Positions 1 through 8,692 of a stretch of DNA of 64,000 nucleotides are shown here, one piece after another. A model generated the notes under the pieces. It made no database searches, was not told where the DNA came from, and worked only from the letters and a program-made list of their open reading frames with translations. The position numbers and the translations under genes are program-made. Position 1 is the stretch's first letter; each line of letters starts with the position of its first letter. Source of the DNA: Gordonia hydrophobica NBRC 16057 (GTDB lineage Bacteria > Actinomycetota > Actinomycetes > Mycobacteriales > Mycobacteriaceae); assembly GCF_001592365.1 (NCBI RefSeq), contig NZ_BCWU01000003.1, forward strand, positions 340,683-404,682, written 5' to 3'.

Positions 1-40
1 TCAAGCCCAGGTTCACCGGGCTGTGCGCTGGTTCGGTCAT
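1..40 (-). CDS. 5' end of a divergent gene, possibly a short-chain dehydrogenase (partial)
   Basis: An ATG at 40-38 opens a reading frame that runs off the left edge of the window and encodes only 13 residues (MTEPAHSPVNLGL). In the M. tuberculosis steroid locus, echA20 is divergent from short-chain dehydrogenase genes, and an N-terminus ending in NLGL fits the first strand of such enzymes. The KstR2-type palindrome at 61-76 lies between this start and echA20. The family assignment rests on context and a few residues only. Confidence 0.45.
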   Translation of the reverse strand, partial: MTEPAHSPVNLGL

Positions 41-60
41 GGTGCTACTGTAGCAAACAA

Positions 61-76
61 CCAAGCATTTGCTTGG
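61..76. promoter_or_regulatory. Candidate KstR2 operator, site 1
   Basis: CCAAGCATTTGCTTGG is an inverted repeat with 7-bp perfect arms (CCAAGCA / TGCTTGG). It lies between the divergent gene at the left edge and echA20. Near-copies occur in front of kstR2 (9405-9420) and between fadE30 and fadD3 (14365-14380). That three-promoter distribution over one pathway marks it as the regulon operator. Confidence 0.8.
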
Positions 77-128
77 GTGCTCTCACGCCTCCCAAGAGCC
101 CCACTCCGCACTAAACAAAGGAGACGGT

Positions 129-890
129 GTGCCGATCACCACCGCCCGAGCCGAATCCGGCATCGTCACCGTGACGGTCGACTTCCCGCCGGTCAACGCG
201 CTCCCCAGCGCCGCCTGGTTCGAACTCGCCGACGCGATCCTCGCCGCAGGCGCCGACCCGGAGACCACCGTGGTGATCCTGCGGGCCGAAGGCCGCGGCT
301 TCAACGCGGGCGTCGACATCAAGGAGATGCAGAGCACCAGCGGCTTCGACGCCCTCATCGGCGCCAACAAGGGTTGCGCCGCCGCCTTCTCAGCGGTGTA
401 CGACTGCGCGGTCCCGGTGATCGTCGCCGTCAACGGGTTCTGCGTCGGCGGCGGCATCGGGCTGGTCGGCAACGCCGACGTCATCGTCGCGTCCGACGAC
501 GCCGTGTTCGGATTGCCCGAGGTGGACCGCGGCGCACTCGGCGCCGCCACCCATCTGGCACGACTGGTCCCGCAGCACCTGATGCGGACGTTGTACTACA
601 CCGCGCAGAACGTGACCGCGCAGCAGTTGGTGCACTTCGGCTCCTGCTACAAGGCTGTCCCCCGCGACGACCTCCTCGAGACCGCGCTGGAGGTCGCGCG
701 ACTGATCGACGCCAAGGACACCCGCGTCATCCGCGCCGCGAAGGCCGCGATCAACGGCATCGATCCCGTCGACGTCAAGACCAGCTACCTGCTCGAGCAG
801 CGCTACACCTACGAACTGAATCTGGCCGGCGTCGCCGACGAGCACCGCGACGCGTACGTGGCGCAGAGCAGACCCACCACCGCTGACTGA
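129..890 (+). CDS. echA20: EchA20, crotonase-fold hydrolase of steroid ring D
   Basis: Crotonase-family enzyme of 253 residues. In the M. tuberculosis pathway EchA20 opens ring D of the CoA-linked indanone left after side chain and rings A/B are removed. The oxyanion-hole segments are visible: AGVDIKE at about 60-66 and GFCVGGGIGL at about 103-112. The GTG at 129 was chosen because AAAGGAGA ends 4 bases before it; the frame extends upstream to 69 but has no ribosome site there and would run through the operator. It is first of echA20-ipdA-ipdB-ipdC, as in M. tuberculosis, and is controlled by the palindrome at 61-76. Confidence 0.9.
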   Translation: MPITTARAESGIVTVTVDFPPVNALPSAAWFELADAILAAGADPETTVVILRAEGRGFNAGVDIKEMQSTSGFDALIGANKGCAAAFSAVYDCAVPVIVAVNGFCVGGGIGLVGNADVIVASDDAVFGLPEVDRGALGAATHLARLVPQHLMRTLYYTAQNVTAQQLVHFGSCYKAVPRDDLLETALEVARLIDAKDTRVIRAAKAAINGIDPVDVKTSYLLEQRYTYELNLAGVADEHRDAYVAQSRPTTAD

Positions 891-935
891 GCGAGCGCAG
901 CGAGTCGACACCCTGTGACATGAAGGAGAACTGAA

Positions 936-1826
936 GTGCCCACCGATAAGACGAGCACGCTCGACGACGTGGTCGCCGAACTGCACGACGGCATGACGAT
1001 CGGCGTCGGCGGCTGGGGTTCCCGGCGCAAGCCGATGGCGCTGATCCGCGCGATCGCACGGTCGGACGTCAAGGATCTGACCGTGGTGACCTACGGCGGC
1101 GCCGATCTCGGTCTGCTGTGCGCGGCGGGCAAGGTGAAGCGCGCGTACTACGGCTTCGTCTCTCTCGACGCCGCGCCGTTCTACGATCCGTGGTTCGCGA
1201 AAGCGCGCACGTCCGGTGCGATCGAGTCCCGCGAGATGGACGAGGGCATGGTCAAGTGCGGACTCGAAGCCGCTGCGGCACGACTCCCGTTCCTGCCGAT
1301 CCGCGCGGGTCTCGGCTCGGCGGTCCGCGAGTTCTGGGGCGACGAGCTCAAGACCGTCGAATCGCCGTACCCGGACGCCGACGGTCGCACGCAGACCCTG
1401 GTCGCGATGCCGGCACTCAAACTCGACGCCGCGGTGGTGCACCTGGACGTGGCCGACGCGCACGGCAATGCCGCCTACACCGGCGTCGACCCGTACTTCG
1501 ACGATCTGTACCTGGCCGCCGCCGATCGTCGTTACGTGGAGACCGACGCCATCGTCAGCACCGAGGAGCTGGTCTCGTCGGTGGAGCGCGAACGGCTCAT
1601 CGTGAACCGCATGAACGTCGACCGCGTGGTGCACACCCCGAACGGTGCGCACTTCACGTTCGCCGGCGGATACGGGCGTGACAACGCGTTCCTGAAGCAT
1701 TACGCGACGGCGGCCGCCGACGACGAGAACTGGGCGGCGTTCCGCACTCGCTTCCTCGACGTCGACGAGGCCACCTATCAGAACGAAGTCACCGCGTGGC
1801 AGGCCGAGCAGGAGGACACCAAGTGA
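936..1826 (+). CDS. ipdA: IpdA, steroid ring-opening CoA hydrolase alpha subunit
   Basis: Family I CoA-transferase-like alpha subunit of 296 residues. With IpdB it forms the heteromeric hydrolase that opens ring C of the steroid-derived CoA thioester (COCHEA-CoA) rather than transferring CoA. The glycine-rich N-terminal segment GVGGWGSRRKP lies at 23-33 and an acidic stretch rich in Glu at 97-103, where the catalytic glutamate of this family falls. The GTG at 936 is preceded by AAGGAG at the usual spacing. Its stop overlaps the ipdB start (GTGA), so equal translation of the two subunits is likely. Confidence 0.93.
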   Translation: MPTDKTSTLDDVVAELHDGMTIGVGGWGSRRKPMALIRAIARSDVKDLTVVTYGGADLGLLCAAGKVKRAYYGFVSLDAAPFYDPWFAKARTSGAIESREMDEGMVKCGLEAAAARLPFLPIRAGLGSAVREFWGDELKTVESPYPDADGRTQTLVAMPALKLDAAVVHLDVADAHGNAAYTGVDPYFDDLYLAAADRRYVETDAIVSTEELVSSVERERLIVNRMNVDRVVHTPNGAHFTFAGGYGRDNAFLKHYATAAADDENWAAFRTRFLDVDEATYQNEVTAWQAEQEDTK

Positions 1827-2590
1827 GCGTCACCGAAACCACCACAGCCATCACGCGCGCCGAGTACTGCGTCGTGGCGTGCGCGGACATCTTCACCGGC
1901 GCCGGCGAGATCATGGCGTCGCCGATGGCCACCAACCCGCTGATCGGCGCGCGCCTCGCACGGCTCACCACCGAGCCGGATCTGCTGATCACCGACGGTG
2001 AGGCGCTGATTCTCGCCGACACCCCGGCCGTCGGGCAGTCGGGCGCCGTGGAGGGGTGGATGCCGTTCCGCAAGGTCTTCGACGTCGTCGCGTCGGGGCG
2101 TCGACACGTGGTGATGGGCGCCAACCAGATCGATCGCTACGGCAATCAGAACCTCTCGGCGTTCGGTCCGCTGCAGCAGCCGACCCGACAGATGTTCGGC
2201 GTCCGCGGTGCACCCGGCAACACCATCAACCACCCCACCAGCTACTTCGTCGGCAATCACTCCACGCGAGTGTTCGCCGAGCAGGTCGACGTCGTCTCGG
2301 GCGTCGGCTTCGACAAGGTGGACGAGCGCAACCCCGCGTTCGATGCGCTGAACATCCACCGCGTCGTCACCAACTTCGGCGTATTCGATTTCGGCGGCCC
2401 CGGGCACACCATGCGGGCGCTGTCGCTGCACCCGGGAGTGACCGCCGAGCAGGTGGCCGAGAACACCGGATTCCCGATCGCCGACCTCGAGAACGCTCCG
2501 GTCACCGTCGCACCGACCGCCGAGCAGTTGCGTCTGATTCGCGAGGTGCTCGACCCGAAGGGCTTGCGCGACCGCGAGGTCCGCTCGTGA
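1823..2590 (+). CDS. ipdB: IpdB, steroid ring-opening CoA hydrolase beta subunit
   Basis: CoA-transferase-like beta subunit of 255 residues, partner of IpdA in hydrolytic opening of steroid ring C. The start is the GTG at 1823, inside the ipdA stop (GTGA); an in-frame ATG at 1796 would overlap ipdA by 31 bases and has no ribosome site. The family signatures GAPGNTINHPTSYFVGNHS and FDFGGPGHTMRALSLHPG are readable in the middle and C-terminal half. It is coupled downstream to ipdC by another GTGA overlap. Confidence 0.93.
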   Translation: MSVTETTTAITRAEYCVVACADIFTGAGEIMASPMATNPLIGARLARLTTEPDLLITDGEALILADTPAVGQSGAVEGWMPFRKVFDVVASGRRHVVMGANQIDRYGNQNLSAFGPLQQPTRQMFGVRGAPGNTINHPTSYFVGNHSTRVFAEQVDVVSGVGFDKVDERNPAFDALNIHRVVTNFGVFDFGGPGHTMRALSLHPGVTAEQVAENTGFPIADLENAPVTVAPTAEQLRLIREVLDPKGLRDREVRS

Positions 2591-3678
2591 CCGCACCCGC
2601 ACCGCTGCCCACTCGGTTCACCGAGATGGTCGGGATCGAGTACCCGATCGTGCAGACCGGCATGGGGTGGGTCTCGGGTCCGTCGCTGACCGCGGCGACC
2701 GCCAACGCGGGCGGACTCGGAATCCTCGCGTCGGCGACGATGACGTTCGACGAGCTCGAGTTCGCGATCAAGAAGACCAAATCGCTGACCGCCAAGCCGT
2801 TCGGCGTCAACCTGCGGGCCGACGCCACCGACGCCGCCGAGCGCGTCGACCTGATGATCCGCGAGGGTGTCAAGGTCGCGTCGTTCGCCCTGGCGCCGAA
2901 GCAGGAGCTGATCGCCAAGCTGAAGGACAACGGCCTGGTGGTGGTGCCGTCGATCGGTGCGGCCAAGCATGCGGTGAAGGTCGCGTCGTGGGGCGCGGAC
3001 GCGGTGATCGTGCAGGGCGGCGAGGGCGGCGGCCACACCGGTCCGGTCGCCACCACGCTGCTGTTGCCGTCGGTCATCGACGCACTCGGCGGCGGCGACG
3101 GTCCCACCTCCATCCCGGTGATCGCGGCGGGCGGATTCTTCGACGGCCGCGGTCTCGTCGCCGCGCTCGCCTACGGCGCCGACGGCGTCGCGATGGGCAC
3201 CCGTTTCCTGCTCACCTCGGACTCCGCTGTTCCCGACAGCGTGAAACAGGAGTACCTGCAGCGGGGTTTGAACGACACGGTGGTCTCGCTCAAGGTGGAC
3301 GGCATGCCGCACCGGGTGCTGCGCACCGATCTGGTGAACGCACTCGAGAGCGGGTCGCGCGTCAAGGCGCTCGTCGCCGCGGCGCGGAACGCGAGCGAGT
3401 TCAAGCAGCTGACCGGCATGCGCTGGACCAGCATGCTGCGCGACGGCGCTGCGATGAAGAAGTCGGGCGAGCGCACCTGGCAGCAGATCATCATGGCGGG
3501 CAACACCCCGATGCTCCTGAAGGCCGGTCTGGTCGACGGCAACACCGACGCAGGCGTGCTGGCGTCCGGTCAGGTGGTCGGGATGATCGACGACCTGCCG
3601 TCGTGCCAGGAGCTGATCGATTCGATCATGACGCAGGCGCACGCCCGGCTGGCGGCGTTGGGTCAGATCGCCGGCTGA
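2587..3678 (+). CDS. ipdC: IpdC, flavin-dependent oxidoreductase of steroid degradation
   Basis: Nitronate-monooxygenase-type TIM-barrel flavoprotein of 363 residues. IpdC is required for catabolism of the C/D-ring intermediates, where it is thought to reduce a CoA-linked double bond using NADH. The FMN-phosphate loop QGGEGGGHTG and the second glycine loop (IAAGGFFDGRG, then GADGVAMGTRF) are clear. The GTG at 2587 overlaps the ipdB stop by four bases; a longer in-frame extension to 2056 is only the shadow of ipdB. It is last of the operon, with a 51-base gap before the next gene. Confidence 0.9.
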   Translation: MTAPAPLPTRFTEMVGIEYPIVQTGMGWVSGPSLTAATANAGGLGILASATMTFDELEFAIKKTKSLTAKPFGVNLRADATDAAERVDLMIREGVKVASFALAPKQELIAKLKDNGLVVVPSIGAAKHAVKVASWGADAVIVQGGEGGGHTGPVATTLLLPSVIDALGGGDGPTSIPVIAAGGFFDGRGLVAALAYGADGVAMGTRFLLTSDSAVPDSVKQEYLQRGLNDTVVSLKVDGMPHRVLRTDLVNALESGSRVKALVAAARNASEFKQLTGMRWTSMLRDGAAMKKSGERTWQQIIMAGNTPMLLKAGLVDGNTDAGVLASGQVVGMIDDLPSCQELIDSIMTQAHARLAALGQIAG

Positions 3679-3729
3679 CGTCCACCCGAACGCGGCGCCG
3701 CTCACCTCATCCTCCGCAGATAGGGAACA

Positions 3730-4056
3730 ATGGGAACTATGGCGTCAACAGAATTCCGAATGGATGGATCCCTCGCACGTGCGGCCCGACACCTCAGCCA
3801 AGTCTCGCCGCGCACGATCGCTCGACACGCAGGCATCAAGCCCGAGGCGTTGCGACAGTACGAGAAGGGCGGCAGTTCGCTCAGCGATGCGGAGGTGCAG
3901 CGCGTCACCGAGGCGCTGGTCCACTACGGCGCGCACTTCATCCCCGAGGACGAGTTCGGCGGCGTCGGCGTCCGACGCAAGTTCACCCAGACCAGCGTCC
4001 AGCTGATCGAGACGTGGGAGAGCGAAGGCGGGCCCGTCGGCGACGACGACGTCTGA
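3730..4056 (+). CDS. Small helix-turn-helix protein (XRE-like)
   Basis: A 108-residue protein with one recognisable region: residues about 25-60 read as a Cro/CI-type helix-turn-helix (SPRTIARHAGIKPEALRQYE). The acidic tail ends in a run of aspartates. Two in-frame ATGs (3730 and 3739) are possible, with no clear ribosome site before either, so a leaderless or weakly translated message is possible. It has no obvious target. It follows ipdC on the same strand and converges on the sigma factor gene. It could be a small autoregulator; no function is claimed. Confidence 0.65.
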   Translation: MGTMASTEFRMDGSLARAARHLSQVSPRTIARHAGIKPEALRQYEKGGSSLSDAEVQRVTEALVHYGAHFIPEDEFGGVGVRRKFTQTSVQLIETWESEGGPVGDDDV

Positions 4057-4062
4057 CCAGCC

Positions 4063-5028
4063 TCAGCGTCCCTTCCACGACAGGGTGTCGGGCAGGCCGG
4101 CGAGCGTGAAGAGTTCGGTCTCGAAGAACGCGCCGACGTGGGCGATCTCGCCGTCGACGATGGTGAGCACGTCGAGCTGAAAGCGTCGCCAGACGTCGCC
4201 GTCGCGCATGTACATGCCCGCGGCGGGAAGCCCGTTGCAGGTGGTCTTGACCATCCGGATGTCCCCTGCCTGCTTGGCCGGGCACTGGGTGCTGTTGAGG
4301 ATTCCGATCGACTCGCGGCCGCGGTACCAACCGGGGAACGGCGGCATCTCCCACACCGCGTCGGCGGCCAGGACGCCGACGACGCCGGGAATGTCGTGCC
4401 GCTCGAACGCTGAGCAGAACTCGTCCCATACCTGCTTCTCGTGCTCGGACAGTTCAACAGCACGTCGCCCCTCCTGCCGTGCGCCGTCGCCGATCGTGGC
4501 ACGAGCGCGCGCCAAGGCGCTGTTGGCCGCCGCGACCGACATGCTCAGCGTCGTCGCGGTCTCCGCCGCGCTGAACGCGAGGACGTCGCGCAAGATGAGC
4601 ACGGCGCGTTGCCGGGCGGGCAACTCCTGCATGGCGGCGACCATCGCCAGTCCCACGCTCTCGCGCGCGGTCACCTGCGACGCCGGGTCGCCGAGCGCGC
4701 CGTCGGGCAGCGGTTGCAGCCACCGGATCTCGTTGTTCGCGATCACCGGTTCACGCGGGTCGGCCGCGTCGGTCCCGAGACCGGTCGGGAGCGGCCGCCG
4801 GGCTCGGCCCTCCAACGCGGTCAGGCAGGTGTTGGTCGCGATCTTGTACATCCAGGTCCGGACCGACGACCGTCCCTCGAAACGATGAAACGCCTTCCAC
4901 GCACGCAGGTACACCTCCTGCAGGACGTCTTCGGCGTCGGTCGCCGAGCCGAGCAGGTGATAGCAGTGCACGAGCAGTTCGGCGCGCAGTGCGCGGGTCG
5001 CCTCGTCGAAGGCGCGGTCGCCGGTCAT
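4063..5028 (-). CDS. sigG: ECF sigma factor with C-terminal SnoaL-like domain (SigG type)
   Basis: RNA polymerase sigma-70 factor of 321 residues. Region 2 is at about 15-85 (DAEDVLQEVYLRAWKAFHRF, then RTWMYKIATNTC), region 4 at about 140-195 (LPARQRAVLILRDVLAFSA), and an SnoaL/NTF2-like domain fills about 200-321 (EMPPFPGWYRG, PAAGMYMRDGD). The whole length resembles M. tuberculosis SigG. In such factors the C-terminal domain takes the place of a separate anti-sigma factor and tunes activity. It lies 7 bases behind the glyoxalase-fold gene, has no ribosome site of its own and is probably translated by coupling. Confidence 0.88.
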   Translation of the reverse strand: MTGDRAFDEATRALRAELLVHCYHLLGSATDAEDVLQEVYLRAWKAFHRFEGRSSVRTWMYKIATNTCLTALEGRARRPLPTGLGTDAADPREPVIANNEIRWLQPLPDGALGDPASQVTARESVGLAMVAAMQELPARQRAVLILRDVLAFSAAETATTLSMSVAAANSALARARATIGDGARQEGRRAVELSEHEKQVWDEFCSAFERHDIPGVVGVLAADAVWEMPPFPGWYRGRESIGILNSTQCPAKQAGDIRMVKTTCNGLPAAGMYMRDGDVWRRFQLDVLTIVDGEIAHVGAFFETELFTLAGLPDTLSWKGR

Positions 5029-5035
5029 GGTCTGG

Positions 5036-5476
5036 TCAGTGTCCGTTCTGCGCGGCGGCGTAGTTCTCCGGCCCCGCCTCCACCGCGGCGGGATCCATCC
5101 ACATGATCTCCCAGCCGTGGCCGTCGAGGTCGTAGAACGAGCTGCCGTACATGAATCCGTGGTCTTCGGTGTTGCCGAACGTCGCGCCCGCGGCGAGCGC
5201 CTTGCCGACGATCTCGTCGACCACCTCGCGGCTGTCGGCGTCGAGGCACAGGATGGCTCCGCTGGTGGTCGTGGCGTCGATGACTTCCCGGCCGGGCACG
5301 AAGGTCTGGTAGAAGTCGCGCCGCAGGAGCATGGCGACCTGAGTCTCGCCGAGCACCAGCGCGGCGGCGTTCTCGTCGGAGAACCGCTCGTCGAATCGGT
5401 AGCCGATCGCCCCGAAGAACGCCTTGGAGGCGTCCAGATCGGCGACGGGCAGGTTCACGAAGATCATCTTGTGCAT
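5036..5476 (-). CDS. VOC-superfamily (glyoxalase-fold) protein
   Basis: A 146-residue vicinal-oxygen-chelate protein. Two beta-alpha-beta-beta-beta modules are visible: the first opens with MIFVNLPVADLDASKAFF, the second ends in FYDLDGHGWEIMWMDP. It resembles the glyoxalase or bleomycin-resistance proteins of actinobacteria whose substrates are unknown. The start at 5476 has GAGAGGAA about 8 bases upstream. It is the first gene of a two-gene unit with the SigG-like factor. A role in detoxification linked to that stress response is inference. Confidence 0.8.
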   Translation of the reverse strand: MHKMIFVNLPVADLDASKAFFGAIGYRFDERFSDENAAALVLGETQVAMLLRRDFYQTFVPGREVIDATTTSGAILCLDADSREVVDEIVGKALAAGATFGNTEDHGFMYGSSFYDLDGHGWEIMWMDPAAVEAGPENYAAAQNGH

Positions 5477-5572
5477 GGCGGGTTCCTCTCGTCTGCGGTT
5501 CCCCGGTGGGATGCCGTCATAGAGATAGACCGCGGTGGTGACCGAAACTGATCGGTGTCGCCGAAGAAACTT

Positions 5573-6115
5573 TCAGCGCGGTGAGACCTCGCGGATGGTC
5601 GGGCCGTCGTCGGGGACGCTGACCACCGTGATCTCGTCACCGGCTTCGACGCTGCCGCGCTCCACCACCCGCAGGTATGGCCCCACCCGGCCCTCGTGCG
5701 CGAAACGCTTCACCCAGCCCGGACCGTCGTCGCCCATCCAGCGGGCGAACGTCTGGCACGGGATGCGCGGTGAGGTCACCTCGACGATCACCGTCGCGCC
5801 GATCCGCCACCGCTCGCCGATCCGGGCGCCGTTCACGTCGATGCCGACGGTCCGCAGATTCTCGCCGAAGAAGCCGAGCGGGATCTCGCGTCCGAGTTCG
5901 GTCGCCCAGAAGTCGGCGTCCTCCTGCGCGTACGCGTACAGCGCCTTGTCCGGACCGCCATGGTGTTTCCGATCGGCCTGCACATCCCCGTAGACGCCGT
6001 ATTCGCCGATCCGTACCGGGCCGTCGACCGGGCGCTTGTCGATCGCCGTGGTGCCGACCGCGCCGGAGTCCGGATGAAGCCGTGCCACGACGCAGATCGC
6101 CGTCACCTCTGCCAT
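5573..6115 (-). CDS. MOSC-domain protein (YiiM-like)
   Basis: A 180-residue protein with the molybdenum-cofactor sulfurase C-terminal fold. Readable family blocks are DRKHHGGPDKALYAYAQED near 50-68, the LGFFGENLRT segment near 80, and SPRIPCQTFARWMG near 115, which carries the conserved cysteine. YiiM-type proteins reduce N-hydroxylated compounds using a Moco-bound cysteine; the true substrate here is unknown. It lies between the glyoxalase/sigma pair and the efflux pump on the same strand, with gaps of 96 and 39 bases. Confidence 0.85.
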   Translation of the reverse strand: MAEVTAICVVARLHPDSGAVGTTAIDKRPVDGPVRIGEYGVYGDVQADRKHHGGPDKALYAYAQEDADFWATELGREIPLGFFGENLRTVGIDVNGARIGERWRIGATVIVEVTSPRIPCQTFARWMGDDGPGWVKRFAHEGRVGPYLRVVERGSVEAGDEITVVSVPDDGPTIREVSPR

Positions 6116-6154
6116 GCGGGCCAGGGTACCGACCGGCGGCTGTCGTTTCGCGTC

Positions 6155-7354
6155 TCAGCGACGAGTCGTGAGGAAGGCTCCCGCCGACAGCAGCGTGCAC
6201 ACCAGCACCACCGTCGCCATCGGCACTGCACTGGTCGATCCGCCGAGCCCCGCGAGCGGCGGCACGATCGCCCCGACGACGAACTGCAGCGTGCCGAGCA
6301 CCGCCGACCCCGACCCCGCGTTGTCGCGCACTTCGCCGAGTGCGAGCGCCGTCGCATTGCCCGCGGTGAGTCCGAACGACGACGTCAGGCAGAACATGAG
6401 CACCAGCAGCAACCAGTGCACGCCGGGTGCGAACACCGTCGTCAGCATCATCGCGATGCCGACCGTCACGAACATGCCGACGCCGACGGCGAGCAGCCGC
6501 TGCGGCCGGACCCGGCCGACGAGTCGGGTGTTCACGGTGCCCGCGATGCCGATGCCGATGGCGTTCACCGCGAAGAGGATCGAGAACACGCCGGGCGAGA
6601 AGCCCATCAGATCCTGGATCACGAACGGCGACGCCGAGATGTAGGCGAACATCGCGCCGAAGCCGATCGAGAACGTCAGCGTGTAACCGAGGTAGCGGCG
6701 GTTCCGCAGCACCACGCCCATGTTGTGGGCGATGGAACCCGCCTCGAACGGATGCCGCCGCTCCACGGGAAGGGTCTCCGGCACACAGGTGAGAACCGCG
6801 AGCAGCATCACGAGGGCTAGGCCGGTGAGGACGTAGAAGATGCCGCGCCAGCCGATCGGCCCGATCAGCGCCCCACCGAGCAGCGGCGCGACCACCGGCG
6901 CCGCACTGGTGATGATCATCATGATGCTGAAGAGCTTGGCCGAGCGGTCGCCGGAGGTGCGGTCTGCGATCACGGCGCGAGCGACGACGACGCCGATGCC
7001 GCCGGTCAGCCCCTGCATGAAGCGGAACGCGATCAGAACCCCGATCGACGGAGCGAGAGCACACCCGATTCCGGCCACGATCAACAGTGCGGTGCCGAGG
7101 ATCAGCGGGCGTCGTCGTCCCAGGCTGTCGGAGAGCGGGCCCATGAGCAACTGCCCGGCCGCCAGCCCCAGCATGAACGTGGTGAGCGTGAGCTGGGCCG
7201 CCGCCGGCGAGGTGTGCAGGTCGTCGCCCAGTGCCGGGAGCCCCGGCAGGTACATGTCGATGGCCAGGGGCGCGATGGCCGACAGCAGCGCCAGCGTCGC
7301 AAGCATCGGGACGGGGATCGACGGTTTACCCGCCGTCGCCGCGGTAGCAGACAT
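6155..7354 (-). CDS. Bcr/CflA-type drug efflux MFS transporter
   Basis: Inner-membrane major facilitator protein of 399 residues with about 12 hydrophobic segments. The start region PLAIDMYLPGLPAL and the loop-2/3 motif GQLLMGPLSDSLGRRRP are typical of the Bcr/CflA drug:H+ antiporters, which expel bicyclomycin, chloramphenicol or similar compounds. The ATG at 7354 begins MSATAATAG and puts the first membrane segment near residue 18; the frame extends further upstream without a sensible N-terminus. It is divergent from the methyltransferase gene across 67 bases. The substrate cannot be read from sequence. Confidence 0.88.
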   Translation of the reverse strand: MSATAATAGKPSIPVPMLATLALLSAIAPLAIDMYLPGLPALGDDLHTSPAAAQLTLTTFMLGLAAGQLLMGPLSDSLGRRRPLILGTALLIVAGIGCALAPSIGVLIAFRFMQGLTGGIGVVVARAVIADRTSGDRSAKLFSIMMIITSAAPVVAPLLGGALIGPIGWRGIFYVLTGLALVMLLAVLTCVPETLPVERRHPFEAGSIAHNMGVVLRNRRYLGYTLTFSIGFGAMFAYISASPFVIQDLMGFSPGVFSILFAVNAIGIGIAGTVNTRLVGRVRPQRLLAVGVGMFVTVGIAMMLTTVFAPGVHWLLLVLMFCLTSSFGLTAGNATALALGEVRDNAGSGSAVLGTLQFVVGAIVPPLAGLGGSTSAVPMATVVLVCTLLSAGAFLTTRR

Positions 7355-7421
7355 GCGATGACGGTACCGCCGTCGCGCAGAGATTCCCGAATCGTCCGCC
7401 GTCACCGGTAATCTCCCGATC

Positions 7422-8540
7422 GTGGACTTCTCCCTGCTGCAGCGCGCCCCGGACGTCGACGGTCCCGACCTCGCCGCGTTCGACGCCGCCGACCGGCTGA
7501 TCCTGGACCAGGCCACCGATCTGATCGCGGGCAGCGCGCCCGGCACGGTGACGGTGATCGACGACGCGTACGGCGCTCTCACGCTCGGCGCCCTCGCGGC
7601 CGGAGCCGTCGACGTCCGCAGTCACCAGGACGCCCTCACCGGTCAGCGCGCGCTCGCCCGCAACGCGGAGCGGCTCGGCGCCGCCGTGACGCAGGCCCCG
7701 TTCGACGCCTCCGCGGTCGCCGGCGCCCGAGTGGTGCTGATGCGCCTCCCACGCAGCCTGGATCGACTGGCCGAGGTCGCCGCGCTCCTCGCCGCGCACG
7801 CCGAGCCCGACGTCGTCGTCGTGGCGGGCGGACGCATCAAGCACATGTCGGTGGCGATGAACGAGGTGCTCGGTGAGTTGTTCGAGCGCATCGACGTCAG
7901 TCATGCCCGCCAGAAGTCGCGGGTGCTCTTCGCCCGTGGTCCGCGCGCCGACCACGGCGCCGAACTGCTCGCGACCTGGCCGCGCACGCAGCGGCACGAC
8001 GACCTCGCGCTCACCGTGGCCGCGCACGGCGGCGTCTTCGCGGGCACCCGCGTCGACATCGGCACGCGCTTGCTCCTCGGCGAACTCGATGCGGCGCTGC
8101 CCGACGCCTCGACCGCCGTCGATCTGGCCTGCGGCAGCGGCGTCGTCGCGAGTGCGCTGGCGCTGGCCCGTCCGCACGCGGCCGTGATCGCCACCGATCG
8201 TTCCGCCGCAGCCGCGGCGTCGGCCCGCGCCACCGCGGCCGCCAACGGCGTCGCCGACCGGGTGACGGTGGTGCAGGCCGACGGTCTGGAGACGGTCGGC
8301 GACGCGTCACAGGAACTGGTGGTGCTGAATCCGCCGTTCCATGCCGATGCCGCGCTCTCCACCGGTATCGCCCGTCACCTCTTCTCCGATGCGGCCCGCA
8401 CGCTGGCGCCCGGCGGCGAGCTGTGGTGCGTGTGGAACTCGCACCTGCGCTATCGCCCCGCGTTGGAGAAGATCGTCGGACCCACGCGGCAGATCGCGCG
8501 GAATTCGAAATTCACGGTGACGGCATCGGTCGCGCGCTGA
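7422..8540 (+). CDS. RsmC/RlmG-type rRNA guanine-N2 methyltransferase
   Basis: A 372-residue protein with a degenerate N-terminal methyltransferase domain and a functional C-terminal one, the layout of RsmC (16S G1207) and RlmG (23S G1835). In the C-terminal half the SAM site reads VDLACGSGVVASALAL near 225-240, and the catalytic NPPFH motif follows near 300. GTG at 7422 is the first plausible start. Whether the target is 16S or 23S rRNA cannot be decided here. Confidence 0.82.
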   Translation: MDFSLLQRAPDVDGPDLAAFDAADRLILDQATDLIAGSAPGTVTVIDDAYGALTLGALAAGAVDVRSHQDALTGQRALARNAERLGAAVTQAPFDASAVAGARVVLMRLPRSLDRLAEVAALLAAHAEPDVVVVAGGRIKHMSVAMNEVLGELFERIDVSHARQKSRVLFARGPRADHGAELLATWPRTQRHDDLALTVAAHGGVFAGTRVDIGTRLLLGELDAALPDASTAVDLACGSGVVASALALARPHAAVIATDRSAAAAASARATAAANGVADRVTVVQADGLETVGDASQELVVLNPPFHADAALSTGIARHLFSDAARTLAPGGELWCVWNSHLRYRPALEKIVGPTRQIARNSKFTVTASVAR

Positions 8541-8635
8541 CGATCACGGGCAACAGACCGTGCATTCCCCGTCTCGCGGTGACGCACCACTTCTCGTTCC
8601 CGCACTCCGTCGCGCCCCAGTGCGGAACTGACGAC

Positions 8636-8692
8636 GGTCTCGATAAACTGCGTGCTCGCTCCGCTCGCAGGCAGCACTCGACCAGCGTGGGG
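8636..8692. repeat. Dispersed repeat, copy outside the right-end cluster
   Basis: This 57-base stretch, from GGTCTCGATA to CACTCGACCAGCGTGGGG, matches 63824-63880 at 48 of 57 positions with no gap. It lies in the 233-base gap between the methyltransferase gene and kstR2, which otherwise holds nothing I recognise. Outer segments (GGTCTCGATA, CACTCGACCAGCG) are conserved and the middle has changed, as in REP-like interspersed elements. A second CACTCGACCACCG follows near 8733. Confidence 0.75.

Noticed and set aside
390..1700. A 436-codon frame on the minus strand over echA20 and ipdA
   Set aside because: High GC at codon third positions keeps opposite frames open. The plus-strand proteins are clear family members; the minus-strand product is low-complexity (Arg, Val, Gly, Asp, His) with no recognisable domain. 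The same holds for the long opposite frames over lysS, ftsH, fprA and cobIJ.
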